The notes below the pieces were generated by a model. It made no database searches. It was not told the origin of the DNA and was given only the letters and a program-made list of their open reading frames with translations. This document shows, piece by piece, positions 58,300 through 64,000 of a stretch of DNA of 64,000 nt. The translations under genes and the position numbers were made by a program. Position 1 is the stretch's first letter. Each line of letters begins with the position of its first letter. This DNA is from Diadema setosum (Eukaryota; Echinodermata; Echinoidea; Diadematoida; Diadematidae): positions 2,407,001-2,471,000 of the forward strand of contig NC_092702.1 in assembly GCF_964275005.1 (NCBI RefSeq). The letters run 5' to 3'.

Positions 58300-60659
58300 C
58301 AAATACTATACACGTAAAGTATTTTCATAAAAAAAAAAAAAAAAAAATCTATAGGCACATGTGAGATTAAAGCAATGAAAATGAAATAACCTTCTGGGCA
58401 TAGCCATTCACCAGACAGTCTAGAAAAAGGATAAAAAAACAACAACACATAAATATCCTATCCAGACATGAATCTTCCAGTCGAATTGTTATTTGTCATT
58501 TCTGCACTGTCTATCATCAAATATAAAGGTGAAAGAAATGTGATTAGTACTGCTTTGTGCTTTGAAGAAACAAAACGCTTGTGTAGTTCATACATTTGAA
58601 TTACACATCCAATGATGACATGAAGAAAAAAATAGAGTATTAAAACAAAAGGTGTGGTTTCAATAAAATACAATGTGAGGAATACCTGAATTCATGTGAT
58701 AGGTTGAAAACAAAATTTCAACTGGAAATCTATGATCACAGAAGACTATTTAAAGTGTCGAAGTAATGCAGACTATGAGCTCTTTCAGACGATAGAAAAA
58801 TCTCTCTCATAATAACCTTTGAGAATAATGATTGTAATCTTGACTTGAGTTACAAAACATTCAGATGGGTGGTCTGTGGGCTGAAGTAGATGTAGGATTG
58901 AGCTAGGCTCCGCCTCCTCGATGTTGTATAGGTCAAGCCTTTTAGACAGAAAGTGCACACCACAAACTGAACAAATAAACATTTGAAACACCTCAGGACC
59001 TTGATAAGCAAATCTAGACTCTACAATCTTGATTACAGTGATTTGCTTGAAGATGCGACCTGATTATCTTGATTACAATCATGATTAAAAGACAGATTTT
59101 TCTTACATCTATAAAAAGTTTGGGTTGCTGCCGAACCTTTAACTGGAAGTGTAGCAGATACAATTTGTAGAATAATGCTTTGTCACGACTAGTTGAACAT
59201 ACAACACAAATGATTTGTAATCAAAGCATTTTTAATCATCCCACCCTTAAAAAAAAATGTTAATGTGAGAGATGTCATCTCATGGTGTTGCACTGGTTCA
59301 TTTTTATTTCTTTCTAAATACCACATACACTAACGCTACCAATAATGATGTTAGATATTTACATCTGTGGCTGCTACACTAATCAATACAAACATTAATC
59401 ATCCTTAGAGATCAAGAAAAATGGAACAAAAAACTATATAATTCACAGAACTTTCAATGACAACTAAATTAAGAGAGGAGCAGTCATTTAATGCCACTAT
59501 TATTGAACAGCTGTGATTTTCTATTCAGCACTAGTGCAAACCCTCTTTCCTTTGTACAGTATGCCTGAAATTGTTGAGTACTCATCAAGAAATTTGATAC
59601 GAAGTATTTTCAGTGACAGTGAGAGACAATAAAGATGCAAGGAAACCTTTGGACCTTGTGTGAAAATTCCAGCCATGTGTAAACACTGAGTGGAGTAAGA
59701 AACTTTTTTTTTTTTTTTTTCTTGTGGCTGGATTACAAACATTAACCCATTGAGGACGAGTCCCAAGTATACTCGGGGAAGTGTCAATGGGAAATGCATG
59801 TTGTAGCAAAATCAATCCGTCCTCAACACGTTAAAGTCATTCATACATAGTCATACAGTCAACTAGTAATGCATGTTCATCAGTTGGACAGTTGCTATGT
59901 ATAATGTAGGATCCTGTATATCTACATTATGCACCTGATTGCATGGCTTGGTTCATACAATACTACAATATGGATTCAGGGTTTGGAGTTAGCTGGTACC
60001 AGAGACCCAAAATGCAACCAACATCAAGCATTTGAGCAAAGCTCATGGCCTCCAATCATATGACTGTAAATGGATAATCCCGGCAAAGACTTGCAGGAGT
60101 GTTTGGCAAATACCGTTTTGGGTTATGAGAATAAATTACATTGTACTACATACAAATTTGTATACAGCATATAAGTTCCAGCAAGACTCTGGCATACATG
60201 TGTACATGCTCTAAATGGGGTTATAGCTGACATCAACCCTGTGCAGACTTAACCTACATACATATATCGTAAAATCAAAGCTTTATAAAACTAAGACAAA
60301 CATCTCAGAACAATTTTCTTTAACTTGACTGACTCAAGAATCAGTGGTGTCACATCTCATGCAGGTGATGATGACAATGAAGCAATAATTGGTTTGTGTT
60401 TCACATCATATGACAGAGAAACTGAATGATTATCGGATAAGTTTTTGTTCGACGTAAAGAAACATTTGAGTGCTTAATTCCAAACTTTAAGGAATGGAAG
60501 GAACTACTTTGAGCAAGAAGATAAGTAGCTCATACTCAGTCAATACAACATAACTTCACTCGCATCTGACTGAGTTAAAATTTACATAGACTTTATGCAT
60601 CTGTGATGAAAAATAAGTGCACATGATAAAGACTTGTAGCCTATATCGCCATACATATA
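58300..60659. other. No gene seen
   Basis: AT-rich intergenic DNA with homopolymer runs (A run at 58330-58347, T run at 59704-59720) and one small MITE at 59742-59834. Confidence 0.4.
59742..59834. mobile_element. piggyBac-like mini-MITE, TTAA-flanked
   Basis: TTAA-CCCATTGAGGACGAG at the left, CGTCCTCAACACG-TTAA at the right, with the tip CCC expected for piggyBac. About 93 bp with target sites. Confidence 0.8.
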
Positions 60660-61355
60660 TGTGACCCTGCATCACAAAACCAATAAAAAGTCGCCAGACA
60701 TAGATTTTTAGTTATGGGGACATTCTGAAAGAGCAGACTCTAAGCTTTAAAATGATGTATAACTCATTTCAAATGGACTCCCCTAACCTACCTAAATACT
60801 GGAAAGAAAGCACACACTCTGAAAAAGTGTGAACTGAGAAAAGAGGCTCTGAGGTACAGGGTCTATTCAAGCGCTTAACCAAGCCATGCTAGCTGTGCGA
60901 TGAAAGGGACAAAACACAGGATGACAAACATCAGAGCAACAACTATGAAGGGATTATAGGATTAAGCTGAAATTGAGCACATTCTATTAACACATTCTGT
61001 CCATGATTAATGCCAACTTTCAAAGCAGTCAGTAGTATTATCCTTTCAAAAGTTATTAGACTTGGAAGTGAAGAGTGTACAAAGGATTTCAAAAAATGAA
61101 AAGGGGCCTCTGATACGTACAGTGTACCTGATCATTCTATTCTCCCCCAAAAAGGAGTTGAAGAAAAACTGCGGAAAACACACTTTCCCATTCGTGTTAT
61201 TATCCAAAACTAAAGAATAGTGTAGAAGAAAGACAGTTCTTTCAGGAAATATAAAAAACTCAAGATTAACTTAGTTGACCCATTTCACCTATTTTGAGTC
61301 CTCACATAAAATCAAGGAGTGCGACTTTTTGTTTGTTTTGTAATGCACGGTCACA
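60660..61355. mobile_element. MITE family C, copy 2
   Basis: TGTGACCCTGCATCACAAAA at the left and TTTTGTAATGCACGGTCACA at the right. The most complete copy of the family; it ends about 90 bp beyond the lengsin-like stop codon. Confidence 0.85.
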
Positions 61356-61447
61356 ATTATATTCAAGACCTCCAGCTTGGCTGTGTAATAAAGTAGCTAC
61401 AGCAAGCACCATTTGAAACAGCACACACCATCGTGCAGTGACATGAC

Positions 61448-62782
61448 TTACAAAGTATCAAAGTACATCTCCTCTTCCCAGGAGTCATTGCCAGTACTGG
61501 CCTTCTTCGCCAGCTCACACTCATGAGTTTTTGCAGCTACATAAAAGTCGATGAAGTCTTTCCCTAGAGCATCTGTTATGACAGCATCTGACTTCAGCAC
61601 ACTCAGGGCCTGTTCAAGACTTGTCGGCAACTCTGGAAACTCCATTGAGAAGTCCATTTGCTCGTACGCATCACCAGCAGTGCCTGCCTGTAGCGGTATG
61701 TTGCTGGCTAGCCCATCAAGCCCCGCGGCAACAGTTGCTGCCAGAACTATGTAGGGATTACTACCACTTGAGGGAATGCGATTCTCAATAAGGGAACCCT
61801 TGGGACCTTTCACCTTCACACGTATGGCACAGGTGCAATTTTCAATGCCCCATGAGACATTGATTGGTGCTAGGGAGCTGGGAATGAAGCGACTGTAGCA
61901 GTTGACTGTTGGAGCCATCAATGCGGTGATGGCTTGGGCATGGGAAAGAATTCCAGCAATCCACTTCTCACACACCCCAGAGAGATTGGACTCAGATGTA
62001 GAGTCATAGATCATATTCCTGTGTTCTTTGAGACTCCAAAGGGAGTGACAGAAATACGAAGCGCTCCCTCGCTGGTCAGGCCATGGCTTGCTCATGAAGG
62101 TTGCTACATAGCCATTCCTCCTGGCAATTTCCTTCACCATTGTTTTGAATGTGTGGGCATTGTCGGCTGACCCAACTCCAAAGGCCGGCTTGTAGGTGAC
62201 CTTGATTTGACCGGGAGCACGCTCGGAATCTATGCATTCCACATCTACCCCAGCCCTGGGCAGACAAGCTAGGAGTAGGTTCACAAAGGCCTCAAGTTTA
62301 CATATCCTGGATGTGGCAGCATAGTTGTAGCTCTTGTCCACCACTTCCTTGGTCTTCTCCTCAACCAGATAGAATTCATACACATGGGATGAGAAGAGGG
62401 AATAACCAAATTCGGCCAACCTCTCCAGCTGCTTGCGAGCAACATACCTCGGAAATTGCGGCATCAAGTTGCCGTCGATGGTGGGCTCCACCAGGATCCT
62501 GGCAGTGCTCTGGCACCAGACAAGCACCTGAAAAGTCTCGAACACAGGGTATGTGATGCAATCATCATCTTCCAGGAAGCCACTGCCCTGGAATGTGTCA
62601 CCCTTGGGATCGCAGACTAAGGCCCTCAGACAGAAACTGGCCCCGTCTACTGCTTTGTCGCGGAAGTGTCGAGACGCAACAAGTCTGCAATGGCTGATGC
62701 CATGGATGTCCACCACCTCAAAACGAATCGCTGCGATGCTGTTCTGCACGATCAAGGCCTGCACAGTCTCAAGGCTCGACAT
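61448..62782 (-). CDS. LGSN-like: Lengsin-like protein (glutamine synthetase fold, 444 aa)
   Basis: One uninterrupted frame, ATG at 62782, stop TAA at 61448-61450. Residues about 15-100 form the beta-grasp N-terminal domain (FEVVDIHGISHCRLVASRHF) and about 105-444 the catalytic-fold domain. Recognisable glutamine synthetase motifs are VYEFYLVEE (134-142), DSERAPGQIKVTY (185-197), ADNAHTFKTMVKEIARRNGY then VATFMSKPW (206-234), NCYSRFIPSS (294-303), WGIEN (311-315) and ENRIPSSGSNPYIVLAATVA (333-352). The ligand motif expected as GSGxHxHxSL reads GSASYFCHSL, so both conserved His are Tyr and Cys, and NRT reads NCT. This agrees with lengsin, known in vertebrate lens as an inactive relative. Echinoderms carry multiple lengsin-like genes, as far as I recall. 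The intronless frame could be a retrocopy that stayed open, or the main exon of a gene with an untranslated first exon. A 607-bp palindrome lies 118 bp upstream. Confidence 0.93.
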   Translation of the reverse strand: MSSLETVQALIVQNSIAAIRFEVVDIHGISHCRLVASRHFRDKAVDGASFCLRALVCDPKGDTFQGSGFLEDDDCITYPVFETFQVLVWCQSTARILVEPTIDGNLMPQFPRYVARKQLERLAEFGYSLFSSHVYEFYLVEEKTKEVVDKSYNYAATSRICKLEAFVNLLLACLPRAGVDVECIDSERAPGQIKVTYKPAFGVGSADNAHTFKTMVKEIARRNGYVATFMSKPWPDQRGSASYFCHSLWSLKEHRNMIYDSTSESNLSGVCEKWIAGILSHAQAITALMAPTVNCYSRFIPSSLAPINVSWGIENCTCAIRVKVKGPKGSLIENRIPSSGSNPYIVLAATVAAGLDGLASNIPLQAGTAGDAYEQMDFSMEFPELPTSLEQALSVLKSDAVITDALGKDFIDFYVAAKTHECELAKKASTGNDSWEEEMYFDTL

Positions 62783-62899
62783 TTTTTGTGGAGTGCTGGT
62801 AAACCTTGCGCAATTCTAAGATCACAAGAGAAAAAGTACAAAATTCAATAATGAACGTGAATGAGAAAAAAAAATTGACTTGCTATTACCATTCTACCT
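62783..62899 (-). promoter_or_regulatory. Short leader between lengsin-like start and upstream palindrome
   Basis: Only 117 bp separate the ATG from the palindrome. A possible acceptor TTGTGATCTTAG lies about 38 bp before the ATG, so the 5' untranslated region may be spliced from further upstream. Confidence 0.35.
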
Positions 62900-63506
62900 A
62901 ACTGCGATCAGCAGCCCCAAACGCGTAGCGTAATGGGGCTGCGGACTGTAGCATTTCAGGATCATGACAGGGGTAGTATCACGGATAAATATCAACTTAA
63001 GATCGAAAAATTTCTTCAATTTGAAGACTTACAGGTGAAGTTGAAGTGTTGACAACAGGTAGCATGCAATGTTTGGTTCTACCAATAGTCCCTTTCTGTT
63101 CGAATTGATGACTTAATGTGACTCGGTCGAGAGGAACCTTGGAGAGCTACACTGAATTGACAGCCAGCACATGCGCACACATCACATGCGCACAAATTTC
63201 AAATCAATTGACCAGATAAGACGTCTGTGTGCGCATGCGCTGGCCATCAATTCAGTGTAGCTCTCCAAGGTTCCTCTCGACTGAGTCACATTAAGTCATC
63301 AATTCGAACAGAAAGGGACTATTGGTAGAACCAAACGTTGCATGTTACATGTTGTCAACACTTCAACTTCACCTGTAAGTCTTCAAATTGAAGAAATTTT
63401 TCGATTTCAAGTTGATATTTATCTGCGATACTACCCCTGACATGATCCTGAATGTTACAGTCCGCAGCCCCATTACGCTACGTGTTTGGAGCTGCTGGTC
63501 GCAGTT
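62900..63506. mobile_element. Near-perfect palindromic element, arms about 280 bp
   Basis: Left arm 62900-63180, right arm 63227-63506, 46-bp spacer. The outer tip AACTGCGATCAGCAGC mirrors GCTGCTGGTCGCAGTT; the inner tip GCCAGCACATGCGCACAC mirrors GTGTGCGCATGCGCTGGC. Only scattered mismatches. No clear target duplication, no reading frame of note. Probably a foldback MITE. Confidence 0.88.
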
Positions 63507-63748
63507 CATGGTGGGCTCATACACTTAGTAATAAACCTCTTGATAATGTCTGGTACATATTATTAGTTCTATTATCTTTAACTTTCCACTGCTAACAATG
63601 GAAAACAATGTAAATTCAGTAGGTTACTGAATTATTGTTCTCCACATGTGGGTAATGCAAGTTCTACCCTGGTGTCTGGCCCTGTGAGCTATGCTTGCAA
63701 AATGAGTTCAAGTTAAAGGTACGGAAAATAATGCAATACCATTTATTA
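63507..63748. other. No gene seen
   Basis: AT-rich, no feature recognised. Confidence 0.4.
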
Positions 63749-63835
63749 TACAGTTGAACCTCTCGTATCCACACAAGTCGGGACCGGGGCTCATCCAGAT
63801 AAGGGATTTGGCCGGATACGGGAGACTCAATGCTT
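63749..63835. mobile_element. Decayed mariner-like MITE
   Basis: Starts TA-CAGTTGAACCTCTCGTATCC and approaches its inverse at GGATACGGGAGACTCAA. The last bases of the right end are diverged. Confidence 0.6.
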
Positions 63836-64000
63836 TATACACGTACATATACATACACATGTACTGATGTAGCGAATTGTAGTACCACATGTAGTAATGT
63901 GTATACTAAAACCATTCATTGTTACATTTGGGGATGTTTGGGGATGTTAAAATGTCTGAAGGTAAGCAATTTGGAAGGAAATTTGATGTAATGTATGTTA

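Overview
The window is AT-rich animal DNA with long introns, GT-AG splice sites, many microsatellites and a dense load of short inverted-repeat transposons. The repeat families, together with a lengsin-like gene and a MADF-type gene, suggest a marine deuterostome invertebrate, most likely an echinoderm. That assignment is an inference from family resemblance; no species marker was tested.

Three genes are well supported, all on the minus strand. (1) A MADF-domain gene with a BESS-like C-terminal region lies at 8366-13663, in four exons that join in frame to 393 residues. (2) A complete Rab24-type small GTPase lies at 27993-50566, in eight exons that join in frame to 203 residues, the same length as I recall for human Rab24. 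(3) A lengsin-like (glutamine synthetase fold) protein lies at 61448-62782, in a single 444-codon reading frame. Two weaker candidates are an orphan first coding exon at 17731-17829 and a 63-codon membrane-anchored microprotein at 371-562.

The rest is mostly non-coding. Region 1-8.3 kb holds a minisatellite, an old tandem duplication and TTAA- and TA-flanked MITEs. Region 13.7-27.3 kb holds MITEs, hairpins and a composite element with a degenerate telomere-like block. The Rab24 introns (28-50.5 kb) hold a 5'-truncated LINE carrying two nested insertions, three copies of one TTAA-flanked inverted-repeat family, and a MITE nested in another MITE. Region 50.6-61.4 kb contains the most striking structure: a giant inverted repeat at 53455-56712 with arms of about 1.27 kb around a 0.72 kb pyrimidine-rich spacer. 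A second near-palindrome (62900-63506) sits directly upstream of the lengsin-like start codon.

The three genes show no operon-like or pathway link. Rab24 is known from late autophagy and membrane traffic, lengsin is a pseudo-enzyme of the glutamine synthetase family, and MADF proteins bind DNA. I saw no tRNA, rRNA or CRISPR feature, no transposase gene, and no retroviral or other capsid-bearing element that I could support.
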